A stretch of DNA of 8,026 nt, from contig DASPXK010000083.1 in assembly GCA_035637315.1 (NCBI GenBank), forward strand, positions 1 through 8,026, read 5' to 3'. The notes under the pieces are model-generated. The model was not told the origin of the DNA. It ran no database searches and saw nothing but the letters and a program-made list of their open reading frames with translations. This stretch comes from DASPXK01 sp035637315 (lineage in GTDB: Bacteria > Chloroflexota > UBA6077 > JACCZL01). Shown in pieces: positions 1-6,640 of the stretch. Within the stretch, counting starts at the first letter, position 1. Every line of letters starts with the position of its first letter. The position numbers and the translations under genes are program-made.

Positions 1-259
1 CCAGGACCGGGTTGCGCTGGGGAAACACGATCACGGATGTCCCCAGCCGAACGCGCTGGGTCAACGCGGCCAGGTAGCTAAGGGTGGTCAGCGCTTCGAG
101 GATGTGGCCGTACGGAATCTCCTGGCCCTTCTGCACCATCACGTGGTCGGTCGTCCAGATCGAGTCGTAGCCCAGCGCTTCAGCCTGCTGGGCGATCTCG
201 ACCACTGCCTCGCGCGTACCCAATCGGCTGAAGTTAGGGACGCTAACACCGACCTGCAT
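1..259 (-). CDS. Luciferase-like (LLM class, probably F420-dependent) oxidoreductase, N-terminal part
   Basis: Eighty-six codons read leftwards from an ATG at 259-257 and leave the window at base 1, so the C-terminal part (most of a usual ~300-residue protein) is missing. The translation begins MQVGVSVPNFSRLGT, continues with a helix ending in AEALGYDSIWTTDHV, and later has LAALTQRVRLGTSVIVFPQR followed by NPVL. This is the classic start of the bacterial luciferase-like TIM barrel: first beta strand, the 'G(Y/F)DSxWxxDH' strand, and the 'TxRxRLGTxVxxxPxRxP' strand. Family members are flavin- or F420-dependent oxidoreductases or monooxygenases acting in the cytoplasm; the split between FMN and F420 cannot be settled from this fragment, although the DSIWTTDHV style is common in the F420 group. 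A strong ribosome-binding site (GGGAGGA, minus strand of 264-270) supports this start. It lies downstream of and in the same direction as the histidine kinase, 123 bases away, so co-transcription is possible but not shown. The substrate is unknown. Confidence 0.88.
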   Translation of the reverse strand, partial: MQVGVSVPNFSRLGTREAVVEIAQQAEALGYDSIWTTDHVMVQKGQEIPYGHILEALTTLSYLAALTQRVRLGTSVIVFPQRNPVL

Positions 260-303
260 TGGTTCCTCCCTTATGTGGTCCGAGTCGCTGCACGGTCCAC
301 GAC

Positions 304-339
304 CTCTGTTCACGGGTACGCAACCCGTAGAGCGCAGAG
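304..339. repeat. Nested inverted repeat in the kinase/oxidoreductase gap
   Basis: A perfect 6-bp inverted repeat (ACGGGT at 312-317, ACCCGT at 323-328, 5-base loop) is nested inside a second 5-bp one (CTCTG at 304-308, CAGAG at 335-339), with unpaired bases between the two stems. It sits between the stop of the histidine kinase gene (383) and the start of the oxidoreductase gene (259). There is no following T-run on the minus strand, so a classical intrinsic terminator is not supported; it could be an intercistronic RNA structure, an operator or chance. The rest of the 260-382 gap holds the oxidoreductase ribosome-binding site and nothing else I can identify. Confidence 0.35.
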
Positions 340-382
340 ACTAGTCCCGTCGATCCCGCCAGGGCGCTGGGCTGGGCGGGAT

Positions 383-2233
383 TCACGCAGGCGCCGCCGG
401 CAGCGTGAAGCTGAACGTCGAGCCCTGTCCGGGAGCGCTGGAGACGGTGATCTGGCCGCCGTGCAGCTCGACCAGCGAACGGGCAATCGCCAGGCCCAGG
501 CCGGTCCCGCTGATCCCCTCCGCCGCGGCGCTCCGAGACCGGAAGAACTGAGTGAAGAGGTGGGCCTGCTCGTCGGGCGAGAGCCCCATCCCAGTGTCGC
601 GAACGTCCACCACGAGCCGGCCATCTGCCGCCCGGGCGGCCACGGAGATCCGCCCGCCTGGGGGGGTGTATTTGTGGGCGTTGGAGACCAGGTTGGTCAG
701 GACCTGCGTCACCCGGTCAGCGTCCGCCCAGGCGGCCGGCAGCGGATCGGCTACGTCGAGCGCGAGCTGCTGACCCTTCGCCTCCATCAACGGCCGCATC
801 GACCCGGCCACCCCACGGACCAGGCGACCCAAGTCCAGCGCACACTCGTGGAGCTCGATGCGGCCTGCCTCGATCCGCGCCAGATCGAGCAGATCGTCGA
901 TCAGGCTCAAGAGCCGAGCGGTGGACTCGCTGACGATGGTCAGGTACTCGCGCTGTTCCGCCGACAGGCGGCCCGCTTCACCTTCGAGCAGTAGGTCCAC
1001 GTAGCCGCGAATCGAGGTGATGGGCGCCTTGAGCTCGTGCGAGACCATCGAGACGAACTCGCCTTTCAAGCGGTTCGCTTCTTTGATGCTGAGGTTCTGC
1101 TGCTCCAGCTCGAAGTTCTGCCGACGCAGCTCCGCGTCCTCAGCCCTCCGTTGCTCGGCGGCTTCGAGCCCGGCCGCCATATCGTCAAACACGCGCGCGA
1201 GCTGGCTCAGCTCGCCACGACCGTAGGGCAGCCCCGTCCGAGCACGGAGGTCACCCTCGCTGAGCCGCCTGGTCGCCCGAACGAGCGCGTTGACCCGGCG
1301 CAACATGAACAAATCGGCGCCGACCCAGGCCGCCACTAACGTCAGCAGGCCAACCAGGCCGAGCGCGGCCGAGTTTCTGACGAGCTTACGGTCGGCCTCC
1401 GCGAAGGCCACGCTGGTGGGCACGCCGACGCTCACGTAGGCATCCGCGCTCGACGGGCCACCCAGCCGCGTGTAGGCGTACAGCCGCTCGACACCGTCTA
1501 TCCCGCGGGCTTCGACCGTCCCTTCGTCCTCGCCGCCGGAGATGGCCCCCAGAAACGGCGAGTCCTGCGCAGTCTGGCCGACCCATCGCTCCGAATCCGG
1601 ATAGCGAACCAGGACTGTCGCGTTGCGATCGACCACCAACAGCGTGGCGCCCGGGGGCAGTTCGGCCTGAGCGGCGTATCTGTTGAGCCATTCGAGGTCC
1701 AGCGCGACGAACACGACCGCCCGCACGCGTCCGGCGTCGTCGAGGACGGGGTAGCCAAAGTTGAGGGTGGCCTTTCTGGTCAGTCGACCGATCTGGTGCT
1801 CGCCGACCGCGAAGTCGAGCGATTCGACCACGCGGCGAAAGTATCCTCGGTCGCCGAGAAACGTTGGGCCACTCGAAAGCGCATCGCACGAGCTGGTGCC
1901 ATCCGGACCGATCACGCCGAGGTTCGCGTAGGACGGGAACTGCTCGAGTAGGCGGGCGAAGAGTGCGCTGCAAGCGGCCGGATCGCCGCCGCGGACCTCA
2001 GGAAGCTGGGCCAGGGCGACCAGGAGCTGTCGCGCGCCCTGGACGAGCTGCGCCTGGTCATCTGATGCCAGCCGGGCCAGTCGCAGCGCATCTTCCCTCA
2101 CCCGTGCCTTCTCGAGCTCGCGCTCCTCGAGATAGGTGTAGACGGTCAGAGCCAGGGCCGGAACGACCGCCAGCAGCACGAGCGACAACAGGCGGCTGCG
2201 CAGGCTGGCGAGCGCGGGCGGTCCGAGCGTCAT
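383..2233 (-). CDS. Membrane sensor histidine kinase (dCache-HAMP-HisKA-HATPase)
   Basis: 616 residues. A first membrane helix (about 13-34) is followed by an extracytoplasmic double-Cache-type ligand sensor (about 36-285) with the recognisable GDRGYFRRVVES segment (127-138) and the strand pair around YPVLDDAGRVRAVVFVALDL (161-180). It carries two cysteines, C88 and C116, that could form a disulphide. A second membrane helix (about 287-308) leads into HAMP (about 306-360), a short coiled coil rich in E, R and Q (about 355-392), and the dimerisation domain with phospho-acceptor H399 in SHELKAP. The ATP-binding domain has an intact N box (N514, N518), G1 box (DTGMG, 546-550) and G2 box (GTGLGLA, 576-582), so the kinase should be active. 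The ATG at 2233 overlaps the stop of the upstream hydrolase-receiver gene by 4 bases (ATGA), which implies translational coupling and a cognate pair. The Cache ligand (typically amino acids, organic acids or amines in the family) cannot be predicted. Confidence 0.95.
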   Translation of the reverse strand: MTLGPPALASLRSRLLSLVLLAVVPALALTVYTYLEERELEKARVREDALRLARLASDDQAQLVQGARQLLVALAQLPEVRGGDPAACSALFARLLEQFPSYANLGVIGPDGTSSCDALSSGPTFLGDRGYFRRVVESLDFAVGEHQIGRLTRKATLNFGYPVLDDAGRVRAVVFVALDLEWLNRYAAQAELPPGATLLVVDRNATVLVRYPDSERWVGQTAQDSPFLGAISGGEDEGTVEARGIDGVERLYAYTRLGGPSSADAYVSVGVPTSVAFAEADRKLVRNSAALGLVGLLTLVAAWVGADLFMLRRVNALVRATRRLSEGDLRARTGLPYGRGELSQLARVFDDMAAGLEAAEQRRAEDAELRRQNFELEQQNLSIKEANRLKGEFVSMVSHELKAPITSIRGYVDLLLEGEAGRLSAEQREYLTIVSESTARLLSLIDDLLDLARIEAGRIELHECALDLGRLVRGVAGSMRPLMEAKGQQLALDVADPLPAAWADADRVTQVLTNLVSNAHKYTPPGGRISVAARAADGRLVVDVRDTGMGLSPDEQAHLFTQFFRSRSAAAEGISGTGLGLAIARSLVELHGGQITVSSAPGQGSTFSFTLPAAPA

Positions 2234-3579
2234 CTCTCCGGTGCGCTGCCCGCCCCAGCGCGGAGCAGCCAGGCGCGGACGCGGGCCCTGACATGCGGCG
2301 GAGTGAATGGCTTGGTCAGGTAGTCGGTGACCCCAGCTTCGAAGCCGGCGGCCGTGCTCTCGGGCCCCGTCTGGGCTGTGACCAGCACTACGGGCACGTC
2401 GCGCAGGCGCGGGTCGTCCTCCGCTCGCAGCGCCCGGCAGACCTCCAGGCCGTCGGTGCCCGGCATCCGCCAGTCGAGCAGCACGAGCGCCGGCCGCTCG
2501 GCGCGCGCCATTCGGAGCGCCGACTCGCCGTCATTGGCCACCACCAGCCGCAGTCCCTCATGGCGCAACGTCGCGGCCAGGAGGCGGACGACGTTCGGAT
2601 CATCGTCGCAGATCAGGACACAGGGCTGCTCACTCGAAACGCCGTCGGGAACGTCAACCGCGGCCGCGGCCGCCGGCTTCGGTGGCGCGGAGGTCGCCCG
2701 CTCCGGCAGCTCGACGACCTGTCCCTCGGCGGCAGCGAACACCTCCAGATTGCCGACGGCGGCCGCCCGCTGGCGGCACGCTTCCAGCACCAGATCGAGC
2801 GAATCGTCGTCGCGCATGGGGTCGTGGTGGAACAACGCCAGCTGCTTCGCACCGGCCGCGCTGGCGTAGTCGACCACCCATTCAACCGGGCTGTGGCCCC
2901 AGCCGACCCGCTTCGGGTATTCCTCGGACGTGTACTGGGAGTCGTGGATCACCAGGTCCGCTCCGGCCAGGAATTCGACATGGCGCCGGTCTTCCCAGTG
3001 AATCGTGGTCGCCGTCGTCGAGCCCGCCGGCCCGGGCGGGCAGCGCGCGTGCGGCTCGTGATCGACAGCGTAGACCAGCGCGACCCCACCCACCTCGAGC
3101 CGGTAGCCGAGCGCGAGACCGGGGTGCCCCATGTAGTGGGTCGTGACGCGGACGTCGCCGATCTCGAAGCTGCCTTCCAGGAGATCGTGGTAGCGAATCG
3201 TCGCGCCCAGCTGCGCGAGGCTGACCGGGAAGTACGCATACTCCATCTGGCCGGCCAGCGCGCTCTCGAGCCGCTGGCCCAGGCAACCAGGCGCATAAAC
3301 GTCCCACTCATAGCCCGGCACGAACAGCGGCGCGAAGAATGGGAAGCCCTGAATGTGGTCCCAGTGGGTGTGGGTTATCAACAGATGCCCGCGTACGGGC
3401 TGCTCATCCGACGCGACGAGCTGCTGACCCAGCTCATGCGAGCCGGTCCCACAGTCCAGCACGACAAGCGTGCCGTCGGCCATCCGCACTTCGACGCAGG
3501 CGGTATTACCGCCGTACCGCAGCGTCGTCGGTCCCGGCTTGGCTAGCGAGCCACGCGTGCCCCAAAACCGAATCCGCAT
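2230..3579 (-). CDS. Metallo-beta-lactamase-fold hydrolase fused to C-terminal response-regulator receiver
   Basis: 449 residues, no signal peptide, presumably cytoplasmic. Residues about 1-292 are a metallo-beta-lactamase-fold domain of the type that opens MRIRFWGTRGS...RYGGNTACVEV. It has the metal motif HTHWDH (H70, H72, D74, H75), GHPG (H152), AVDHE (D173) and LFHHDP (H251), i.e. a full set of plausible two-metal ligands. Related domains include phosphodiesterases and nucleases of the PhnP/RNase Z type, so a phosphodiester-type substrate is possible but only inferred. An Ala/Pro-rich linker (about 293-316) leads to a receiver domain (about 319-440) with acidic pocket D325/D326, phospho-acceptor D369 (LLDWRMPG), T401 and K423 (LTKPF), all intact. 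There is no DNA-binding domain, so the likely output is control of hydrolase activity or partner binding. The gene overlaps the following Cache histidine kinase by 4 bases. The start at 3579 has only a weak ribosome-binding site (GAGTGG) but begins exactly at the conserved first strand. Confidence is high for domains, low for substrate. Confidence 0.93.
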   Translation of the reverse strand: MRIRFWGTRGSLAKPGPTTLRYGGNTACVEVRMADGTLVVLDCGTGSHELGQQLVASDEQPVRGHLLITHTHWDHIQGFPFFAPLFVPGYEWDVYAPGCLGQRLESALAGQMEYAYFPVSLAQLGATIRYHDLLEGSFEIGDVRVTTHYMGHPGLALGYRLEVGGVALVYAVDHEPHARCPPGPAGSTTATTIHWEDRRHVEFLAGADLVIHDSQYTSEEYPKRVGWGHSPVEWVVDYASAAGAKQLALFHHDPMRDDDSLDLVLEACRQRAAAVGNLEVFAAAEGQVVELPERATSAPPKPAAAAAVDVPDGVSSEQPCVLICDDDPNVVRLLAATLRHEGLRLVVANDGESALRMARAERPALVLLDWRMPGTDGLEVCRALRAEDDPRLRDVPVVLVTAQTGPESTAAGFEAGVTDYLTKPFTPPHVRARVRAWLLRAGAGSAPER

Positions 3580-3586
3580 CCACTCA

Positions 3587-3598
3587 AGCTCGTGAGCT
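3587..3598. repeat. Short palindrome overlapping the hydrolase-receiver leader
   Basis: AGCTC-GT-GAGCT is a perfect 5-bp inverted repeat with a 2-base centre. It ends 7 bases before the ATG of the hydrolase-receiver gene, immediately next to its weak ribosome-binding region. It could be a small operator or a translational hairpin; a 10-base match of this kind can also arise by chance. Confidence 0.25.
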
Positions 3599-3664
3599 AC
3601 CCTGCCTGGCCTACGCGAACATGCCGGTCCATAGGTAGAGTCTGGATCGCCCGTCGGGAAGCAT

Positions 3665-3713
3665 GAGATCCCTCGCTTCGCTCAGGATGACAATGAAAAA
3701 TTCAGGATGACAA
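3665..3713. repeat. Dispersed palindromic (REP-like) repeat, copy 1
   Basis: The segment 3665-3691 (GAGATCCCTCGCTTCG followed by CTCAGGATGAC) matches 6681-6707 at 24 of 27 bases. On the minus strand 3668-3688 folds into a symmetric hairpin: ATCC pairs with GGAT, then a T-G wobble, two adjacent G-A mismatches, a GC/GC step and a GAA loop, i.e. the core GCGAAGC, known as an unusually stable DNA mini-hairpin. TCAGGATGACAA is repeated directly at 3682-3693 and 3702-3713. It lies in the 149-base gap between the enolase-superfamily gene and the hydrolase-receiver gene, where a dispersed extragenic repeat would be expected. It resembles short 'GATCCTTCGCTTCGCTCAGGATGACA'-style palindromes common in many bacterial genomes (from memory, no search done). 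The rest of the gap (3580-3664 and 3714-3728) shows no gene. Confidence 0.65.
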
Positions 3714-3728
3714 GATAGGTTGGTCCGG

Positions 3729-4817
3729 TCACGCTATTCGATAGGGCTCCAGGGCCTCGTAGTTGGGGTCGACTCCGATGCCGGGCACGTTGGGCGGGCT
3801 GACGGTGCCGTCGTCGTTGAGGCGCAGCGTGTGATGGTACATCTTGCCCCACATCGGGTCGACAGAGTCACGGTAGAACTCCAGGATCAGCCCGTTGGCG
3901 ATCGCCGAGACAAGATGCACGTGAATGTCCTGTGAGCCGTGCGGGGCGATGTCCAGGTCGTGCGCCTGGGCGAGCGCGACCACCTTCATGAACTCAGTCA
4001 CACCCCCCAACACTTTGGCGTCGGCGTTCAGGATCGCTACCGCGTTGTGCTCGATCAAGTCACGAAAGCCGTAGCGGGTGTACTCGTTCTCCCCGGTCGC
4101 GATCGGGATGCTGGTGGCCTCGGCCAGCTTGCGGTGCCCCTCGTAGTCGTCCGGCGCAACGGGCTCCTCGAACCAGAAGATGTCGTACTCCTCGATCCGC
4201 CTGGCAAGCTGGATCGCCTCGTAGTAGCGGTAGGCGCAGTTAGCGTCGACCATCAGCTTCACGTCCGGCCCGACCGCTTCTCGCGCCACCTTCACCCGTT
4301 CGACATCCTCACGCATCGGGACGGCGCCGACCTTCATCTTGACGGCCCGCGCGCCCATCTCCACGTTGTCCTGCATCTCCTGGGCGAGCTCGTTGAGTCC
4401 CTTACCCTCCTCGTAATACCCGCCCGCGATGTAGGTTGGGACTCGATCGCGGAACCCACCGAGCAGCTTGTACAGCGGTAGGCCCGCAACCCTGGCGCGG
4501 ATGTCCCACAGCCCGATGTCGATCGCGCTGATCGCGCGGGTAGTCAGGCCGCGGCGGCCGACCAGCTTGGGCACCCACATCTTGTGCCAAAGCCGCTCGA
4601 CGTCGATCGGGTCCTCGCCGATCAGCTCCTTTTTGAGGTACTCGATGGTCGCCCGCCCGACCAGGCCGGTCCCACCCAGCCCGATGCCGGTGATCGGCTC
4701 ATCGGTCTCGATCTTAACCAGCCCCAGCCCAGAGTGGGTGTACGTATGCTTCCCGTTGGTGATCGGCTTGTGGCGCGGCCAGCGGTACTCTTCGGTCGTG
4801 ATGCCGGTGATCTTCAT
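3729..4817 (-). CDS. Mandelate racemase/muconate-lactonizing-type enolase superfamily enzyme
   Basis: 362 residues, usual family length. An N-terminal capping domain (about 1-125, ending in the typical SAIDIGLWDIRARVAGLPLYKLLGG) is followed by the TIM barrel. All catalytic positions of the mandelate racemase subgroup are present: K160-x-K162 (VKMKVG), metal ligands D191 (VDAN), E217 (FEEP) and E243 (TGENE), the D266/H293 dyad (NADAK and APHGS) and E313 (LEF). Each sits four residues before its counterpart in Pseudomonas mandelate racemase (164, 166, 195, 221, 247, 270, 297, 317). The enzyme should therefore abstract a proton alpha to a carboxylate with Mg2+ help: an acid-sugar dehydratase, racemase/epimerase or similar. 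The actual substrate cannot be read from sequence. The ATG at 4817 has GGAGG six bases upstream (minus strand of 4824-4828). It follows the solute-binding protein gene in the same direction, 93 bases away across a large inverted repeat, which suggests uptake plus catabolism of one compound. Confidence 0.93.
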   Translation of the reverse strand: MKITGITTEEYRWPRHKPITNGKHTYTHSGLGLVKIETDEPITGIGLGGTGLVGRATIEYLKKELIGEDPIDVERLWHKMWVPKLVGRRGLTTRAISAIDIGLWDIRARVAGLPLYKLLGGFRDRVPTYIAGGYYEEGKGLNELAQEMQDNVEMGARAVKMKVGAVPMREDVERVKVAREAVGPDVKLMVDANCAYRYYEAIQLARRIEEYDIFWFEEPVAPDDYEGHRKLAEATSIPIATGENEYTRYGFRDLIEHNAVAILNADAKVLGGVTEFMKVVALAQAHDLDIAPHGSQDIHVHLVSAIANGLILEFYRDSVDPMWGKMYHHTLRLNDDGTVSPPNVPGIGVDPNYEALEPYRIA

Positions 4818-4830
4818 GCGAGTCCTCCAA

Positions 4831-4905
4831 GCTGTCAGCCGTCAGCCATCAGCTGTCAGCAGACGGTGCGAAAGGGCTGGCTGCTGATAGCTGATGGCTG
4901 ACAGC
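4831..4905. repeat. Strong intercistronic inverted repeat (22-bp stem)
   Basis: Two 22-base arms, 4841-4862 and 4881-4902, are reverse complements at 21 of 22 positions; the one exception is a G-T that becomes a G-U pair in one RNA strand. The loop is 18 bases (4863-4880). A second register is also possible: GCTGTCAGCC at 4831-4840 with GGCTGACAGC at 4896-4905. The arms are built of repeated TCAGC/GCTGA units (AGCTGTCAGC, GTCAGCCATC, CTGATAGCTGATGGCTGAC). It fills almost the whole gap between the stop of the solute-binding protein gene (4911) and the ribosome-binding site of the enolase gene (4824-4828). No T-run follows, so it is more likely a dispersed repeat acting in mRNA stability, processing or differential expression than a simple terminator. 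Confidence 0.8.
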
Positions 4906-4910
4906 TTCGT

Positions 4911-6608
4911 CTACTCGTCTATCCACCATTCCCACTCGCGCCAAGAGCCCCACACGGCCGGAAAGTTCTGGATTCGCTTGTGGACAAGGAAGTTGCCCGT
5001 CTCGAACCACATGTACCCGAACCAGGCCGATTCGTGCATGAGCTGCTGGGCTTTGACGAACAGCTCCTGGCGCTTCTTCAGGTCGTATTCGGCATCGGCC
5101 TGGTTGAGCGTGCCGATCAGACCGGCCACCTTGGCCCGATGATAGGCCGAATTGCCGCCTTCGGCCCAGGTGACCAGTAGATCGTCGGTTGGATCCACCG
5201 CCACGCCGCTCTGGCGGCTCGCCATCTCGAAGTCGTTCTGGATGCGGACCTTCTCGCCCCAGGCGACCCGCTCGACGATGTCGATGTTGATTTTGACACC
5301 GATCTTGTCGAGCATCGCCTGGATGAGCTGCGCCTGCTGCTGGTCGACCTCGCGCGAGTGGGCGGTCAAACGCACCTCGAGCGGAAGCTGCACGCCCGAC
5401 TCTTTGATCAACGCCCTCGCCTTGTCCAGGTTGAACTCGTAGTACGGCACCGAGGTGTCGTACCCGATCGCGCCCGGGACGAACTCATAGGGCAGCGGGA
5501 TGCCCAGCCCGGCGCCAAGCGCCCTGGCCATCGAATCCCGATCGATGGCGTGATGGACCGCCTGGCGCAGCTTCAGGTTGTCCATGAACGGCGGCTTGAG
5601 GGAGTTGAAGAAATACTGGCGCTTGACGCCGTTGAAGGGGGACTCGACGTAGTTGGCGTGCGTGATCTGTTTGGCCGCCGGCACGTCTCGGCCACGGACG
5701 TTCTCGATGAAGTCACTTGTCCCGGCACGCATCTCCGTGAACTGGGTCGAGGCCTCGATGATGACCCGATAGGTGATCCCGTCGGTGTAGGGCAGCGGCT
5801 TGCCGTCCAACCCCATCGCCCAGTAGTTCTCGTTCTTCGTAACCACGAGCTTGTCGCCGGAGCCCCAGCTAACGAACCGATAGGGCCCGCTCCCAACGGG
5901 ATTGGTCTTGAGCCACTCCTCGCCCTTCTCGTCAGCGGCCTTTTTCGAGACGATCGCCGTGTTCCCGTTCGCGTCGCTCAACGAACTGAGGACCGCCGCG
6001 CTCGGCCGAGTCAAGTTGAGCTGCACCGTCAGTGAATCGACCGCCTGGGCCGGGTTCTCCTTGTCGACAGCCGCCAAATAGTTGGCCGCGAAGCTCTTTG
6101 GGTTCTGGACCATCCGCTTCAGGTTCCAGACGACCGCATCGGCATTGAGGTCAGAGCCGTCGTGGAACTTGACGCCCTCGCGGAGCTTGAAGATGACCTT
6201 GTTGCCGGAGGTCTCCCACGACTTTGCCAGTTTCGGCTCGACGGTGTACTGGCCCTGCGCGTTCGGCCGCCAGGCCAGCAGCCAGTCGTAACAGGTCCGC
6301 GCGGTTGGACCGCTGGCGTGAATCGGGTCCATCGAGACGAAGTCGTTGGTCTGGGCGATGCGAAGCTGCCCGCCGCGCTTGACCGTCGTCTTCGGCGGCG
6401 GCGGGATGGCAGAAGTTGGCTGGGCCGGGACGGCCGTTGGTGGGACGATCGCCGGCGCAGCCGTGGGCTGGGTGATGGGTCCGCTGGTCAACTTGGCCGC
6501 CCCAGGTGGTCCGCTGGGCTGGCAGGCCGACATCAGGCCCAGCGCCCCGAGCCCACCGAGCCGGGCTAGAAATGCCCGACGCGTCATCGTTGTCCAGGCC
6601 TCACGCAT
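4911..6608 (-). CDS. ABC transporter family-5 solute-binding lipoprotein with Tat-type signal
   Basis: 565 residues. The N-terminus has a Tat-like signal, TRRAFLARLGG (R10, R11), a short hydrophobic core and lipobox LMSAC with C29 as the predicted lipidated residue. A Pro/Thr/Ala-rich tether follows (about 31-76). The mature domain carries family-5 (peptide/nickel/oligosaccharide type) hallmarks: EPKLAKSWETS then FKLREGVKFHDGSDLNADAVVWNLKRM (split about 124-135 and 140-166), VGSGPYRFVSWGSGD (238-252), NENYW (259-263) and KLRQAVHHAIDRDSM (346-360). The protein should be folded before export and anchored outside the membrane, delivering a solute to an ABC importer; the solute may be a peptide, sugar or other organic molecule. 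Start: ATG 6608 is preceded by GGAGGTGA at the right distance (minus strand of 6613-6620), favouring it over the internal ATG at 6587. No permease or ATPase genes lie in the window; the next gene downstream is the enolase-superfamily enzyme, so the partner permease must be encoded elsewhere. Confidence 0.94.
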   Translation of the reverse strand: MREAWTTMTRRAFLARLGGLGALGLMSACQPSGPPGAAKLTSGPITQPTAAPAIVPPTAVPAQPTSAIPPPPKTTVKRGGQLRIAQTNDFVSMDPIHASGPTARTCYDWLLAWRPNAQGQYTVEPKLAKSWETSGNKVIFKLREGVKFHDGSDLNADAVVWNLKRMVQNPKSFAANYLAAVDKENPAQAVDSLTVQLNLTRPSAAVLSSLSDANGNTAIVSKKAADEKGEEWLKTNPVGSGPYRFVSWGSGDKLVVTKNENYWAMGLDGKPLPYTDGITYRVIIEASTQFTEMRAGTSDFIENVRGRDVPAAKQITHANYVESPFNGVKRQYFFNSLKPPFMDNLKLRQAVHHAIDRDSMARALGAGLGIPLPYEFVPGAIGYDTSVPYYEFNLDKARALIKESGVQLPLEVRLTAHSREVDQQQAQLIQAMLDKIGVKINIDIVERVAWGEKVRIQNDFEMASRQSGVAVDPTDDLLVTWAEGGNSAYHRAKVAGLIGTLNQADAEYDLKKRQELFVKAQQLMHESAWFGYMWFETGNFLVHKRIQNFPAVWGSWREWEWWIDE

Positions 6609-6612
6609 CTGC

Positions 6613-6620
6613 TCACCTCC
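6613..6620 (-). promoter_or_regulatory. Ribosome-binding site fixing the solute-binding protein start
   Basis: GGAGGTGA on the minus strand is a near-perfect anti-16S match located four bases before the ATG at 6608 (seven bases from GGAGG). It decides between that ATG and the internal methionine seven codons later, which would still leave the twin-arginine motif intact. Confidence 0.75.
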
Positions 6621-6640
6621 GCACGCTGGCTGTCAGCGCG

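Noticed and set aside
104..994. 296-codon plus-strand frame
   Set aside because: Antisense to the oxidoreductase start, the gap and the kinase ATP-binding domain; the product has no recognisable motif and no ribosome-binding site was evident.
1864..3546. 560-codon open frame on the plus strand, opposite the kinase/hydrolase junction
   Set aside because: Its translation is low-complexity, Arg/Pro/Ala-rich with no recognisable domain, and it runs antisense to two genes with complete conserved motifs. Long antisense open frames are expected at this GC content.
3632..3660. Promoter for the hydrolase-receiver/kinase operon (TTCCCG, 17 bases, TACCTA on the minus strand)
   Set aside because: Spacing is ideal, but the hexamers match the sigma70 consensus at only three and two positions, no better than chance.
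3939..4481. 180-codon plus-strand frame opposite the enolase-superfamily gene
   Set aside because: Antisense shadow of a gene with all catalytic residues in place.
4831..4905. CRISPR array
   Set aside because: The repeated TCAGC/GCTGA units are short, irregularly spaced and arranged as inverted arms; there are no equal spacers and no cas genes.
5358..6035. 225-codon plus-strand frame inside the solute-binding protein gene
   Set aside because: Shadow of the real minus-strand gene; its sequence is Arg/Val/Leu-rich without domain signatures.
6628..6637. GGCTGTCAGC as a third copy of the 4831-4905 repeat
   Set aside because: Only about ten bases agree and no partner arm is found nearby.
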